From a virus: a DNA stretch of 60,796 nt. The first letter of the stretch is position 1. The number at the start of each line of letters is the position of its first letter. The notes below the pieces were generated by a model that saw only the letters and a list, made by a program, of their open reading frames with translations, searched no databases and was not told the origin of the DNA. A program made the translations under genes and the position numbers. The DNA lies in the IMG/VR virus record IMGVR_UViG_3300037963_000751, positions 1 through 60,796 of that record; one strand, written 5' to 3'. Positions 10,059-18,632 of the stretch are shown here, piece by piece.

Positions 10059-10765
10059 AAGTTCATCATGCAATTAAAGGCGGTGTGTCCACCTATTACT
10101 ACTCCAACTCCTATCGCCTGCTTCTTAAAGTTCTTTGCGTAAGCAGCAGCGTATGAAGTTCTGTCTATACCACACCCCACTTGCATTCCAAATATCTTTT
10201 CATGTGTGCCTACTGTCCAATCTACATACGCCTGTGTATGTATATGACCCTGACAGGTAGACATCATATCATTCTTTGCACGTGTTCTTGCTGTGCCTCC
10301 TTCTCCATGAACATACTGCACATTGTCATACACTATTCTGTCTTGCCAATTCCACTTAGTACCAAGTACATCATTGTATGATTTAATCCATTGCTTAGGT
10401 ATAGAAGATGAGAAGGCTCGTCTCATTATCATGCGGTCATGGTTGCCAATGATTACGTCTGCTTTCTTAAATGATTCTTTCCATGGCTTTAGTTTCCTGA
10501 TAGCCGCAGTCAGTTCATCTCCTCCACCCATAGCATTAGGGTCTGTCTCATGATAACTTGAGTAGTGGTTATCTATAATGTCACCAATAAATATTGTATG
10601 GTTACAGTTGTATATATTATATATGTGCTGACAGAACTCCAAGTATCCTTCTTGAATAAATGGTGCGTGCAAATCTCCTATCACTAATATTTTTTTTTCT
10701 TTCTTGTTTAGATTTTCAAAGGCTGCTTTTCTTTTCCCCTGTAGTCTTGGTCTAATTGATTTCAT
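10055..10765 (-). CDS. calcineurin-like metallophosphoesterase
   Basis: 236 residues with the full set of metal-binding motifs of this family in order: GDLH (30-33), GDIID (61-65), GNHD (107-110), a His in HGEGG (153) and GHIH (173-176). Members hydrolyse phosphoesters using two metal ions; phage members act on phosphoproteins, nucleotides or nucleic acids. The substrate cannot be told here. The first 20 residues are basic. It overlaps the upstream coiled-coil gene by 14 bases and the downstream nuclease-like gene by ATGA, so the three are likely translated from one transcript. Confidence 0.85.
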   Translation of the reverse strand: MKSIRPRLQGKRKAAFENLNKKEKKILVIGDLHAPFIQEGYLEFCQHIYNIYNCNHTIFIGDIIDNHYSSYHETDPNAMGGGDELTAAIRKLKPWKESFKKADVIIGNHDRMIMRRAFSSSIPKQWIKSYNDVLGTKWNWQDRIVYDNVQYVHGEGGTARTRAKNDMMSTCQGHIHTQAYVDWTVGTHEKIFGMQVGCGIDRTSYAAAYAKNFKKQAIGVGVVIGGHTAFNCMMNL

Positions 10766-10943
10766 CTTCTAACGAATCTAATAAAACTTTAAGGACATCA
10801 ATCTGTTCTGATATAACAGACTTCAAGTCCTCATATTCTCTGTCTACTAAGTGTTCGTAAATTTGATTATTCTTTTCGTGCAGTTCCCTCATCACAATAT
10901 TAATATGATGTAGTCTCTCTCTTTCTACTGCACTTATTTTCAT
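10752..10943 (-). CDS. small acidic coiled-coil protein
   Basis: 63 residues, Glu-rich and probably one long helix (heptad-like LKSVISEQIDVLKVLLDSL near the end). I recognise no family. It sits between a 96-residue hypothetical and the phosphoesterase, overlapping the latter by 14 bases, which supports it being a real gene of the early operon. It could be an oligomerisation partner or small regulator, but nothing in the sequence says which. Confidence 0.6.
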   Translation of the reverse strand: MKISAVERERLHHINIVMRELHEKNNQIYEHLVDREYEDLKSVISEQIDVLKVLLDSLEDEIN

Positions 10944-10964
10944 GAGTGTTTATAAAGTTACTAA

Positions 10965-11255
10965 TTATTTTTTAACTTTCTTAGAAGGGGATTTAATTTG
11001 GCGGATGTCATGTTGTAAGTCTTTTCGTTTGGTTTGTATTTTATTACTCCATGCTTCCCACCAATGATTAAATATATCCTCCTTTTGTTTTCCTCTATCC
11101 TCTACATGTAATATAATCTCAGGTTTTACTTTTGCTAATGCATCCTCTTCAGTTTCTGCATGAACAATAGTATAATGTGTTGAGTCATATACTTTTTTAG
11201 TAGGGTCAATGTCACTTGGTATTAACTTAGTATGTGTTATCTTGTACGTGTTCAT
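10965..11255 (-). CDS. hypothetical protein
   Basis: 96 residues: an N-terminal beta-type segment (KITHTKLIPSDIDP), a helix with HAETEEDALAKVKPE and a Lys-rich end. The HAETEEDAL pattern resembles short phage proteins that convert a sensory-like strand-helix unit, but I do not recognise a named family. Its start overlaps the end of the upstream gene (to 11227) by 29 bases, in keeping with the tightly packed operon. Confidence 0.6.
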   Translation of the reverse strand: MNTYKITHTKLIPSDIDPTKKVYDSTHYTIVHAETEEDALAKVKPEIILHVEDRGKQKEDIFNHWWEAWSNKIQTKRKDLQHDIRQIKSPSKKVKK

Positions 11256-11571
11256 CTTTTAAAATTTGATTTAAGTTTATATTATCAAGGTACTCATCTA
11301 CATCAATCTCTTTGAGACCTGTGCATATAGGAACCTCTCCTTTTTGTTTTAAGTATTCAATCTCAAAGAACATAGGCTCTTCAAGTCTAACTACTCCGGC
11401 TATGTATTGTAGCCATCCATCCTTTTCGGGAAGGGACTCAGCGTTAATATCTAATTGGTGTGCTATCTGTATACCATATGGTCGAGGAAGAGTATCTAAC
11501 GTATATAAGAACTCACTGTCCACTTGAAACTTTGTGAACTCAACCTCGGTATATTTCTGTTCTGCATCCAT
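11227..11571 (-). CDS. hypothetical protein
   Basis: 114 residues, acidic, with no motif I recognise (VRLEEPMFFEIEYLK is a likely beta strand pair). It overlaps both the VRR-NUC gene upstream (32 bases) and the next gene downstream, so it belongs to the same early transcription unit. Function unknown. Confidence 0.6.
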   Translation of the reverse strand: MDAEQKYTEVEFTKFQVDSEFLYTLDTLPRPYGIQIAHQLDINAESLPEKDGWLQYIAGVVRLEEPMFFEIEYLKQKGEVPICTGLKEIDVDEYLDNINLNQILKDEHVQDNTY

Positions 11572-11779
11572 GTTCTTTTAACTCTTTTAATCTATATTCT
11601 TGTAGCTTAGATACCTTTCCTTTTGGTGTCTTGACTTCACTGAACAAGACACCGCTATCTTTTGGTATAGCAATGATGTCAGGTATTCCATTCTTGTTAG
11701 TCTTTACTAACTTGATGACGTAGTACCCTTCATCTTCGAGTTGTTTAATTCTTTTTGATTGGATTTGTTGCTCAGTCAT
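11540..11779 (-). CDS. VRR-NUC domain nuclease
   Basis: 79 residues, the usual size of stand-alone phage VRR-NUC proteins. After a basic helix come GIPDIIAIP, then FSEVKTPKGKVSKLQ, giving the PD...ExK catalytic layout and the Gln typical of the family. These nucleases cut branched or flap DNA and are often found near phage helicases, as here. A TATCTTTA box on the minus strand (11793-11786) ends only six bases before the ATG, so a nearly leaderless transcript could start here, besides read-through from upstream. Confidence 0.85.
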   Translation of the reverse strand: MTEQQIQSKRIKQLEDEGYYVIKLVKTNKNGIPDIIAIPKDSGVLFSEVKTPKGKVSKLQEYRLKELKEHGCRTEIYRG

Positions 11780-11785
11780 TTAATG

Positions 11786-11793
11786 TAAAGATA
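11786..11793 (-). promoter_or_regulatory. possible -7 box TATCTTTA before VRR-NUC gene
   Basis: TATCTTTA on the minus strand, one base from the Bacteroidota -7 consensus TAnnTTTG. It sits only six bases before the ATG at 11779, so any transcript starting from it would be almost leaderless. No clear -33 element is seen. Confidence 0.35.
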
Positions 11794-11820
11794 CAAAATC
11801 CTTTTTGAAAAAAATTAAAC

Positions 11821-12003
11821 CTATACCCCTACATAAATTTGATTCTCTAATTCTTTAATCTCTTTCTTTAAGTGGTTTAACTTTGCATATGCATGGTTCA
11901 GTGAGTCTGTTAACTCTATCTTTAATTCGATTAAGCTTTTAATTTTTTCTTCTTTCTCTTGTATTACTTCATACATATGTTTTATTTGTTCTTCAGGTGT
12001 CAT
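11821..12003 (-). CDS. small coiled-coil protein
   Basis: 60 residues, nearly all one predicted coiled coil with Lys/Glu heptads (IQEKEEKIKSLIELK). Its start overlaps the stop of the DEAH helicase gene (12000) as ATGA, which favours a coupled real gene. It may act as a partner of the helicase, but that is inference from position only. Confidence 0.6.
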   Translation of the reverse strand: MTPEEQIKHMYEVIQEKEEKIKSLIELKIELTDSLNHAYAKLNHLKKEIKELENQIYVGV

Positions 12004-13229
12004 ATAAATTGTTTTTTAAAATGGTTAATAGTATAATCTTTCTTCTTCGTTACTGCTTTATATATTTGTTTTTCAATTCCTCCTTTAGAGAATATCCAAT
12101 ACACATTATTGTATAGTCTATCTTTAGTTGTCATCCTATCTCTGCTTTGCCAATAAGACGTAGCACTAAAGTCAATGTTGTAGTACACAAGGGCTTCAGC
12201 TTTTTTCAATGAGATGCCCTCACGCCCACTAACTATTTGTAACGCTATACATTTGTCTGTCTTATTAAACTCATCTAACTCAGTGGTTAGTTTATCTTCA
12301 AAGATTTCTTTTAGTGCAGCAAGTTCTGCTGTAAACTTGTAGAAGATTCCAATCTTCTTACCCTTGAAATGTTTCTTAATAAACTCAGCCTTGCTATAGT
12401 CCATGACCATAGAGTTACCGGATTCAAACTTCACTGTACCTGAGAACATCTGATGTAACTTCATCATTAACTTCACAGGCGTATCAGCAAGTATGGTTTC
12501 TTTCTTTCCTTCAATGACTAAATCTTTTTGTAATCGTTTAGTCATGTCATAAGTATATGGTTTCATGTCTACCTCCAATACATTCTCTGTTGTCTTAACT
12601 TTAAAACCTGCGTTCTCTTGTGAGAAACGTATAGTGTATGGGGTCATCATATCTAAAATAGAATTGAGTCCCTTAGAATAATCGTTAATAAGCATTCCAT
12701 TTATTTTTTTCTGTGTTACATTCACATACTCATGAGCAAACTTGTAAAAGTTTTTGTATTCTTTAAAAGGATTGTTAGGAATACCATACACCTGATGGTA
12801 CATCTGTGAGTACGACTCAGGTGTAGGTGTTCCCGACATAAGAATAACTTTACTACTACATTTCTGTATCAATTCTTTGACTGCCTTTGCTCTCTTGTTT
12901 GGTTTAGCAAATGCACCAAGGCTGTGTGCTTCATCACATATTATTACATCCCACTTAACATCAGGTAGCTTATGCATACTCTCATAGTTAATAGTGAACA
13001 ATATAAAATTAGTAGGGCATAGCATATCAAAGTCAGATGTAATTGAACTGATTGCTTTCTTCTTAGTTAAGAAGAGTACGTGTTCAACATTAAGTTGCTC
13101 ACATATACCAAGACTTGTTAGTGTCTTACCTGTTCTAACTTCCATAGCAAGATATAAGAAGTCGTGAACATTTATTATAGAAGTACCTAACTCTATAATA
13201 GCCAACTGATAATCTCTATACTCTATCAT
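12000..13229 (-). CDS. SNF2/SSL2-like DEAH-box helicase
   Basis: 409 residues with superfamily 2 motifs in order: motif I as VRTGKT (31-36), DEAH (99-102), motif III-like MSGTPTPES, motif V GREGISL and motif VI-like QSRDRMTTKDR. Motif I is a variant of GxGKT common in phage SNF2-type helicases. Such enzymes use ATP to move on or remodel duplex DNA; in phages they accompany primases and recombination genes. It overlaps the primase-helicase stop as ATGA and the following coiled-coil gene likewise. Confidence 0.88.
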   Translation of the reverse strand: MIEYRDYQLAIIELGTSIINVHDFLYLAMEVRTGKTLTSLGICEQLNVEHVLFLTKKKAISSITSDFDMLCPTNFILFTINYESMHKLPDVKWDVIICDEAHSLGAFAKPNKRAKAVKELIQKCSSKVILMSGTPTPESYSQMYHQVYGIPNNPFKEYKNFYKFAHEYVNVTQKKINGMLINDYSKGLNSILDMMTPYTIRFSQENAGFKVKTTENVLEVDMKPYTYDMTKRLQKDLVIEGKKETILADTPVKLMMKLHQMFSGTVKFESGNSMVMDYSKAEFIKKHFKGKKIGIFYKFTAELAALKEIFEDKLTTELDEFNKTDKCIALQIVSGREGISLKKAEALVYYNIDFSATSYWQSRDRMTTKDRLYNNVYWIFSKGGIEKQIYKAVTKKKDYTINHFKKQFI

Positions 13230-15631
13230 AACTCTAACTTTCCGTTCTCCTCAATGTCCTGCATAGTTCTAAACTCTATCCATCTACCACCACCATCTCT
13301 ACCTTCAAGAGGTTCAACGTCATACTTAAATATACCATAGGTCTTTAGCCATCTATAAAACCTTGTTCGACTTAACTTACGTTGGTTGTCAGGATTCTCT
13401 GTTATAAAGTCTAAGTATAAGTCATGCTTGTATATGGTATGATGAGGTATTAATAAATTGTTAGGAGCATGCCCATCAATTAAACCACACCATTCTATAA
13501 ACTCATGTGAGGTAGCAGCCGATAGCTTTCTAACCTTTAGATTTACGAACTGACTTCTTATTAATCCCTTGTTCATGTATAACTGTATACAACTAATCAT
13601 ATAGTTATCAAAGACACACCACTCTTCATCATCCCAATCACCAAACATTAATTTATTAAACTCATCAAGAGGTGTATAATGTTTTGAGTAGTGTTGGTGT
13701 AACTCAAGCTCCCACTTCCTTCTCTCAAAAGAATTACCTGCCCCCTTGATTGCATAGTTAGTAGTGATTGCAATCTTAGGAGACTTAGCAAATGGTATCT
13801 TGATAGCATCCTTGTTCTTCTTCTCAAGTGTTAGTCCCTCAGTTACTACCGAGAACAATCTTTCAAAGTCAAAGTGTTTCTTCACATCATCAAAGCAAAG
13901 TATCTGCGTGTCTGCTGATACAAGTTGGTATGCGAAACTCTTTTCAAATGCAAATGATTTACCATCAATCACTACAACTTTCTTCATCTTCTGTAGTGCA
14001 TTGATAAACAATCCCTTACCTGTACCACCCTCGGGGTTGTCAGATATAACCTCATCATTTAATATTACAGCAGGGCAATAGCTGAGGTTCTTATATCCAT
14101 GCATCATGTATCCAAGTGTAGACTCCATTGACTTTGTTCTACTCTCATCTCTCTTACATATGTTATTAATAAACCTTTGAAAGTCACAGTTGATTATAGA
14201 ACACTTGTTAAAGTTCCTATCTATTACGTGGTCTTTCCATACGTAACCACCCAAGTCTATGTAGTCTATAGGTATCACATCTTCTTTATCTATCTTGACT
14301 GCACAGTTTTTGTAATACAAGTATGAAGTATTCTTAGTGTCCTCTATAAAGTACACATCAATAGATGACAGCAATGTAAGGAACTCATCCTTAAAGAAAC
14401 GTGTGTTGTCTGCAAAGTAATTGTATATACTTATATCATCTAAGTCAATAAGATGATTGAGTATAAAATCTTTTATCTCTTTCTCTGAGGTGTGGTCGAT
14501 TAGGTTATTAGTTACCTTGACAAACACATAGTTCTTACTACCTTCAGGACAATACTTATAGAATCCATTCTCTTCCAAGAACAATTTAAACAATACGTGT
14601 ACTATCTTTATTACTCCCTTGTCATTCTTTGTCCAAAAGGTTTGCTTCTTATTATCTTCTTCAGCTTTATTTAATACTGAATCAATAACATTATCTTCCA
14701 TGTCATTACGACTAAGCTCTTCCCTTATATCTTTCTTAGATACACCACGCTTCAACTTAACCTTAATGCTATTTACTTTCTCTTCATCCTCATAGTATTT
14801 AGTGCCGAAGTTATTGGTGTTTGAATACGCTGAGTCAATCGTTCTTATTATCTCACGTTGATTAAAATCTTTGGTTGCATATTGATTGAGTACATACTTA
14901 GCTAACTCTTTATTAATCCCAAAGTCATTGAACGCTGATGCAAGTACATAACAGTTTTGGTTTCGTTGTCCCTCAGTCATAGGGTATTTCTTTTTCCACC
15001 ACTTAATTAGTATGTCTACTATTTTATTTTCGTCAGTGATGGGTATGGTTGCTACATCTCTATGTCTTACTACCTCTTTGTACTCGGGCTCTTCAATCTT
15101 ATCCCATGTGCTTGCCTTCTCATTGATATGTATCAATGGGTCATAACTTTCATAGCATACTCGTGATACATTCTTACATGTCTTGTCAAAGTATTCTGAA
15201 TTGAAATATGTTTTAAGTGAATTGAAATAGTTGGTATGGTTCTCTTCATCCTTTGGTATCTTAACGAGTACCTTTAGTCCATTGCCTGATGGAGATAAGA
15301 ATACTGAGTACACATAATTGTTCTCACTGAATCCTTGCTTTGCTCCAAGTAAATCTTTCTTCTTAGTGTACCCATCAAAGTCTAAACAAATCAAACCACT
15401 GTGTTCAAGTAGTGATGAATCATTTCTTTTGGTAAACTTCCCGGAGAAACAAATCGCAGGTAGATGTTTCTTTAACTCTTGTCTCTCGGATTTGTTTGAC
15501 TCAAGTCGTATACTTTTAACCAAGTCTCTGCTTGCTCCGTTCTTAATTCTTTCTAATATTTCCTCTACATTTCTATAAAAAGGAGTGCTTGTCTCCTTAA
15601 TAGACCTGAAAATTGTAATGTTGTGTGTCAT
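13226..15631 (-). CDS. bifunctional primase - SF3 helicase
   Basis: 801 residues. The N-terminal part resembles the VirE/BT4734-type primase-polymerase domain of Bacteroidota mobile elements: DFD (84-86) and SPSGNGLK (113-120) supply the acidic and basic active-site residues. The C-terminal half is a D5/SF3 helicase: Walker A NPEGGTGKG near residue 535, Walker B CFDD near 580, and a sensor-like ITTNYAIKG. The end has a winged-helix look. The protein should prime and unwind at the phage origin. It lies just downstream of TATGTCGATT repeats, with an AAGGACA leader before the ATG. No DNA polymerase gene is seen, so host polymerase is probably recruited. Confidence 0.85.
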   Translation of the reverse strand: MTHNITIFRSIKETSTPFYRNVEEILERIKNGASRDLVKSIRLESNKSERQELKKHLPAICFSGKFTKRNDSSLLEHSGLICLDFDGYTKKKDLLGAKQGFSENNYVYSVFLSPSGNGLKVLVKIPKDEENHTNYFNSLKTYFNSEYFDKTCKNVSRVCYESYDPLIHINEKASTWDKIEEPEYKEVVRHRDVATIPITDENKIVDILIKWWKKKYPMTEGQRNQNCYVLASAFNDFGINKELAKYVLNQYATKDFNQREIIRTIDSAYSNTNNFGTKYYEDEEKVNSIKVKLKRGVSKKDIREELSRNDMEDNVIDSVLNKAEEDNKKQTFWTKNDKGVIKIVHVLFKLFLEENGFYKYCPEGSKNYVFVKVTNNLIDHTSEKEIKDFILNHLIDLDDISIYNYFADNTRFFKDEFLTLLSSIDVYFIEDTKNTSYLYYKNCAVKIDKEDVIPIDYIDLGGYVWKDHVIDRNFNKCSIINCDFQRFINNICKRDESRTKSMESTLGYMMHGYKNLSYCPAVILNDEVISDNPEGGTGKGLFINALQKMKKVVVIDGKSFAFEKSFAYQLVSADTQILCFDDVKKHFDFERLFSVVTEGLTLEKKNKDAIKIPFAKSPKIAITTNYAIKGAGNSFERRKWELELHQHYSKHYTPLDEFNKLMFGDWDDEEWCVFDNYMISCIQLYMNKGLIRSQFVNLKVRKLSAATSHEFIEWCGLIDGHAPNNLLIPHHTIYKHDLYLDFITENPDNQRKLSRTRFYRWLKTYGIFKYDVEPLEGRDGGGRWIEFRTMQDIEENGKLEL

Positions 15632-15644
15632 TTTTTTGTCCTTT

Positions 15645-15713
15645 ATGTCGTTCTTATGTCGATTATTTTTTACTAACTAACTGATTATCAGATGTCCTGC
15701 CGATATGTCGATT
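15645..15713. promoter_or_regulatory. TATGTCGATT iteron cluster before the primase gene
   Basis: Two exact TATGTCGATT units (15655-15664, 15704-15713) and one variant (ATGTCGTT, 15645-15652) lie in a short AT-rich gap upstream of the primase-helicase, next to ACTAACTAAC. The same unit plus an AGTTAGTTA stretch recurs at 27424-27525 before groEL. Likely binding sites for one replication or regulatory protein. Confidence 0.6.
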
Positions 15714-15795
15714 TTTTTCTTTCATATATGGGAGAATAAAAATAAATATAATAAATTATATATACTATATATGAATAAAAAAACTGTCATAAGAA

Positions 15796-15819
15796 AAGGG
15801 GGATAGTTACTTCCCCCTT
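15796..15819 (-). terminator. rho-independent terminator after SSB-like gene
   Basis: On the minus strand AAGGGGGA, 8-base loop, TCCCCCTT, followed by T-rich sequence. It lies 24 bases past the stop of the SSB-like gene and before the iteron cluster, separating the recombination genes from the primase operon. Confidence 0.75.
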
Positions 15820-15842
15820 CTCGTAACCAATTAACATACCGA

Positions 15843-16097
15843 TTAGAATGGCAACCCATCCTTCTCAGTTTCTTTTGTGGATGCCTCAGCTTTAGGCTCC
15901 CAAGTATCAAGCTCCATGTAGTAGTTACCACTGCGAGCCTGATTAATATTTAAAGTACACCACCCTTTCTTGTTATTCTTTTTCAAGAAAGCAATAGCGT
16001 CATCTACTTTAACATTAACATTACCAACTACAAAGTCGGGTGCGTTCTCTCTTCTCTTGAAAGAGAATCCATCTGCAAAAATTTTATCTTCTGCCAT
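15843..16097 (-). CDS. putative single-stranded DNA-binding protein
   Basis: 84 residues. A compact beta-rich segment (GNVNVKVDDAIAFLKK, then GWCTLNINQARSG and YMELDTWEP) is followed by an acidic disordered tail ending DGLPF, very like the C-terminal tip by which SSB proteins contact partners. It is much shorter than bacterial SSB, so the OB fold is inferred rather than recognised. It sits between RecE-like/annealing genes and the primase, where an SSB is expected. The gene has an A-rich leader ending ATATATTATG and is followed by a terminator. Confidence 0.55.
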   Translation of the reverse strand: MAEDKIFADGFSFKRRENAPDFVVGNVNVKVDDAIAFLKKNNKKGWCTLNINQARSGNYYMELDTWEPKAEASTKETEKDGLPF

Positions 16098-16164
16098 AAT
16101 ATATATTTAATTTGTCTCAATAAAAAAAATAACAAACCACTATCCATTTGAGACGTACGGATAG

Positions 16165-16182
16165 TAGCTCGTTGACGAGCTA
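16165..16182. repeat. dispersed palindrome copy 2
   Basis: TAGCTCG, loop TTGA, CGAGCTA. The right arm read on the minus strand gives the TAG stop of the RecE-like gene (16180-16182). Confidence 0.9.
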
Positions 16183-16917
16183 TAGTACCTCGTTAATTAT
16201 AAAAGATTCTATATCTTCTGTTGGATGTTCCCCAAAGAATTTATTATATACCTCGATAGCTTTATCTACCTTTAACATTCCATTGTGTACGAACTCTTCT
16301 GATGGTTCATATACACCAAGCATCTTTGTGTTCTTGTCAATCACATAGAATACTAATGGTCTGCCAAACAACTCTTGGTATATGTAACACTGACTATCGT
16401 AGTTGTACTTACGTGCCGACCACTTGAAGTCGTTGATGTTTGATGTAGTCTTGAGGTCAATGATACAATCCTCGCATAATATATCCGCCTTACCTTTCCA
16501 TTGCATACCTTTAATCGTACCAATAGCAGGCTTCTCATATTCATTTGTCTCCTCTGTCATCTTGTCAAACATAAATATATTTCCCCTGATTGTTTGAACC
16601 AATTCTAATATATTACTACACTCTTTACTTAGTAGTGCTACCTCTACATTGTGTTCAGCTATGAACTCCTTGTATGCTTTTGAATTACGTGATGACACGT
16701 CAACACACAAGGTGTCCTCTGCTTTCTCAGGCTCAAGTAATAACTGATGAAAGTATCTACCCTCAGCAAAGTTTTTGTTGTCGGGTCTGCTTATCCTAAA
16801 CTCTTTAGGGTTAGATAGCAGTGTACCTATGTCTGAGTTGCTGAGGTATTGCTTACCAAAGTCTCCATAGTAATTGCTATCGTCTTCTAACTTCTTTAGT
16901 ATGTCCTGTGTTTTCAT
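16180..16917 (-). CDS. RecE/Cas4-like PD-(D/E)xK exonuclease
   Basis: 245 residues. The core reads WKGKADILCEDCIIDLKTTSN: Asp, then Asp-x-Lys of the PD-(D/E)xK fold, followed by the Gln/Tyr helix (YDSQCYIYQELFG) typical of the RecE/YqaJ type of phage 5'-3' exonuclease. The N-terminal part (YLSNSDIGTLL...NFAEGRYFHQLL) matches the usual pre-core helices. It follows the annealing-type gene by two bases, forming the standard exonuclease-annealing pair of phage recombination. The stop codon comes from a palindrome. Confidence 0.82.
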   Translation of the reverse strand: MKTQDILKKLEDDSNYYGDFGKQYLSNSDIGTLLSNPKEFRISRPDNKNFAEGRYFHQLLLEPEKAEDTLCVDVSSRNSKAYKEFIAEHNVEVALLSKECSNILELVQTIRGNIFMFDKMTEETNEYEKPAIGTIKGMQWKGKADILCEDCIIDLKTTSNINDFKWSARKYNYDSQCYIYQELFGRPLVFYVIDKNTKMLGVYEPSEEFVHNGMLKVDKAIEVYNKFFGEHPTEDIESFIINEVL

Positions 16918-16918
16918 T

Positions 16919-17446
16919 CTATTTAATTTTGAATTTCTTTTTCAACTCTGTCTTATGCTTAGTCGTTACATCATACTTGCGTTGTAACTCTTTAACTATT
17001 GCAGTCAAACCTTTCTCCTTGTTGGCAGCTACATAGTTAAGAACCTTCTCCCAATTATTACTACCTATCTCAAGTTCAATAGTTGTTTTCTTTGGTGCAG
17101 GTTTCTTATCTTGATTAGCTATGGCATTGCTTACTTCATCTGCTGATGCTACTGATACATCAAGTCCTATCCCAAAGTTAGCCAATGCTCTACCCCAAGC
17201 TGAGGTCTCGCAGTTCTCCACGTAACTTGTCTTGTTGATAAACGTACTACCCTTCTCTTCTTCAGCCAAACCTGTAGCCAATGCTCTACCTGTCTTGTCT
17301 GATATGGTAGCTTTGATTAGTATGCTTGTGTCTGTCTTGTCTAACACCTCACTCACTAACGAGTGGTCTTTATAGTTAGCTCTAAAATGTTTTAGTCTTT
17401 CGTTAACCTCAACATATTCTTTTCCTTTGATATTAATTGTTTTCAT
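16919..17446 (-). CDS. phage recombination protein, single-strand-annealing type (putative)
   Basis: 175 residues. The N-terminal domain reads KEYVEVNERLKHFR, then ATGLAEEEKGSTFINKTSYVENCETSAWGRAL and GLDVSVASADEV in pieces, a widespread phage family found beside RecE-like nucleases. The second half is Lys-rich with a helical KELQRKYDV end. Pairing with the nuclease suggests it loads on or anneals single strands, but I cannot prove the activity from sequence. It overlaps the upstream gene by four bases (ATGA). Confidence 0.6.
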   Translation of the reverse strand: MKTINIKGKEYVEVNERLKHFRANYKDHSLVSEVLDKTDTSILIKATISDKTGRALATGLAEEEKGSTFINKTSYVENCETSAWGRALANFGIGLDVSVASADEVSNAIANQDKKPAPKKTTIELEIGSNNWEKVLNYVAANKEKGLTAIVKELQRKYDVTTKHKTELKKKFKIK

Positions 17447-17841
17447 TTGATTAGATATTTATTTATTTGTTTTGTTATTCTTCTATAGTCTTTCAGTATA
17501 GTTGTCCTTGCTTTCTTCAGTGATTTAATTCTCTTGTCATTCTTCCTTGTGTTAACCTCACTCCTCATCCTCTCTTCTATTACATTTAATTTTCTCTTGT
17601 AGTTGACAAGTGCTAATCTATATACACCTATTACCCATCCATACTCTAAGAAAGTTTGATACTGTTCTGTTGTTATCTCTTTATAGAACACACCAATAGT
17701 TGTGTTGAATATCTGTACGTCATTCCCTTCCCTTGTTATCTTGATTCCTTGTCGGAGACGTGCTTCATATTCTGCACCATCAATGTTGATACTAACCTCA
17801 TCAGTATTTGCCTGATTAAATATGTCATTTAACTTGTACAT
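17443..17841 (-). CDS. hypothetical protein
   Basis: 132 residues; the first 70 look like a small beta domain (INIDGAEYEARLRQGIKIT, IFNTTIGVFYKE), the rest a basic helical tail (RTTILKDYRRITKQ). No family recognised. It overlaps the DnaA-like gene upstream by 13 bases and the recombination gene downstream by four, so it is co-transcribed with replication and recombination functions. Confidence 0.6.
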   Translation of the reverse strand: MYKLNDIFNQANTDEVSINIDGAEYEARLRQGIKITREGNDVQIFNTTIGVFYKEITTEQYQTFLEYGWVIGVYRLALVNYKRKLNVIEERMRSEVNTRKNDKRIKSLKKARTTILKDYRRITKQINKYLIK

Positions 17842-18131
17842 TCTTTTCTTATACTCTTTACTATATCTTGTATATCATCATTGGTTTCAGTCAATAGTTT
17901 TATTTTGTTGTAACCATGATAGATAGATGAGTGACTAATCTTATAGTTGTTATCCATCATATACTTTTTTAATTGAGCAAGAGTCATGGGTGCTTCAAGA
18001 GATAGGTAGTATAGCAGGTGTCTTGCATCTGCTAAATCACTACGCTTATCCTTGGCAAACAACTCGCTCTCATCTATGTAGTATGCTTTGCATATCTTAT
18101 CTACATACTTGTTGAAGATTCTTTTTTTCAT
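17829..18131 (-). CDS. DnaA domain IV-like DNA-binding protein
   Basis: About 100 residues from the ATG at 18131, which has the AAATCAAATG leader used elsewhere in this genome; in-frame starts further up to 18209 are possible. The segment DARHLLYYLSLEAPMTLAQL, then KYMMDNNYKISHSSIYHG, matches the helix-turn-helix and signature helix of DnaA domain IV. The AAA+ part is absent. Such phage proteins are expected to bind DnaA-box-like sites, so it is a good candidate to mark the phage origin or to regulate early genes. It is overlapped at its start by a 54-codon gene in another frame. Confidence 0.65.
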   Translation of the reverse strand: MKKRIFNKYVDKICKAYYIDESELFAKDKRSDLADARHLLYYLSLEAPMTLAQLKKYMMDNNYKISHSSIYHGYNKIKLLTETNDDIQDIVKSIRKECTS

Positions 18132-18261
18132 TTGATTTAATTTTCTGTTTAACTTCATGGCTCGCTGACGAGCCATCTCTTTCGTATATGTCCTTGTCAT
18201 ATACACCATTGTTTATATCCTCTTGTAACTGTTGGATATAAATATCTTTAGTCCTTCCCAT
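18097..18261 (-). CDS. small hypothetical protein (54 residues)
   Basis: The ATG at 18261 overlaps the TAA of the upstream gene as TAATG, the coupling seen many times in this genome. The product begins MGRTKDIYIQQLQEDINNG and is charged and helical. Its middle (DGSSASH) is encoded by palindrome copy 3. It overlaps the 5' part of the DnaA-like gene in a different frame. Small proteins with this kind of N-terminus occur in other phages, but I recognise no function. Confidence 0.5.
   Translation of the reverse strand: MGRTKDIYIQQLQEDINNGVYDKDIYERDGSSASHEVKQKIKSNEKKNLQQVCR
18157..18176. repeat. dispersed palindrome copy 3 (inside coding sequence)
   Basis: ATGGCTCG, loop CTGA, CGAGCCAT, a perfect 8-bp stem. 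It is translated in frame in the 54-residue gene and lies just upstream of the preferred start of the DnaA-like gene. Confidence 0.9.
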
Positions 18262-18632
18262 TAGCTTAATGTTTTAAATTTACTAACGTGCTTATCCCAA
18301 TAGAACTCCTCTACATGTTTGATGTCATCTGATTGCACACTATCACTACCTACCTGCACATAAAAGATATTATTCTTTAGTGCTTGGATATACAATCCTC
18401 CTACATATACCACTACATCTGTGCAGTCATCACGTAGTGAATCTTTAAATGCATACGCATGGTGTATGTCCGACATAAATCTTTCTCTTGGTATAAACCT
18501 GCCGAAACTTTGGAAGTCCTCGAGTGTCATCTCGTCTGTCTTATCTACGTAGTTCTGTAACCTTCGTATAAATTTTCTATTGGGTTTTGATTTGAGCTTC
18601 TGAAATAGAATCTCCTTGAATATAATGTTCAT
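18261..18632 (-). CDS. hypothetical protein
   Basis: 123 residues with a basic helical start (FQKLKSKPNRKFIRRLQNYV) and a mixed C-terminal part. No family recognised. It is the first gene after early promoter P1, with a short leader containing TTAAGGACAG before the ATG, an AAGGA-type site unusual for this genome. It ends in a TAATG overlap with the next gene. Confidence 0.6.
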   Translation of the reverse strand: MNIIFKEILFQKLKSKPNRKFIRRLQNYVDKTDEMTLEDFQSFGRFIPRERFMSDIHHAYAFKDSLRDDCTDVVVYVGGLYIQALKNNIFYVQVGSDSVQSDDIKHVEEFYWDKHVSKFKTLS

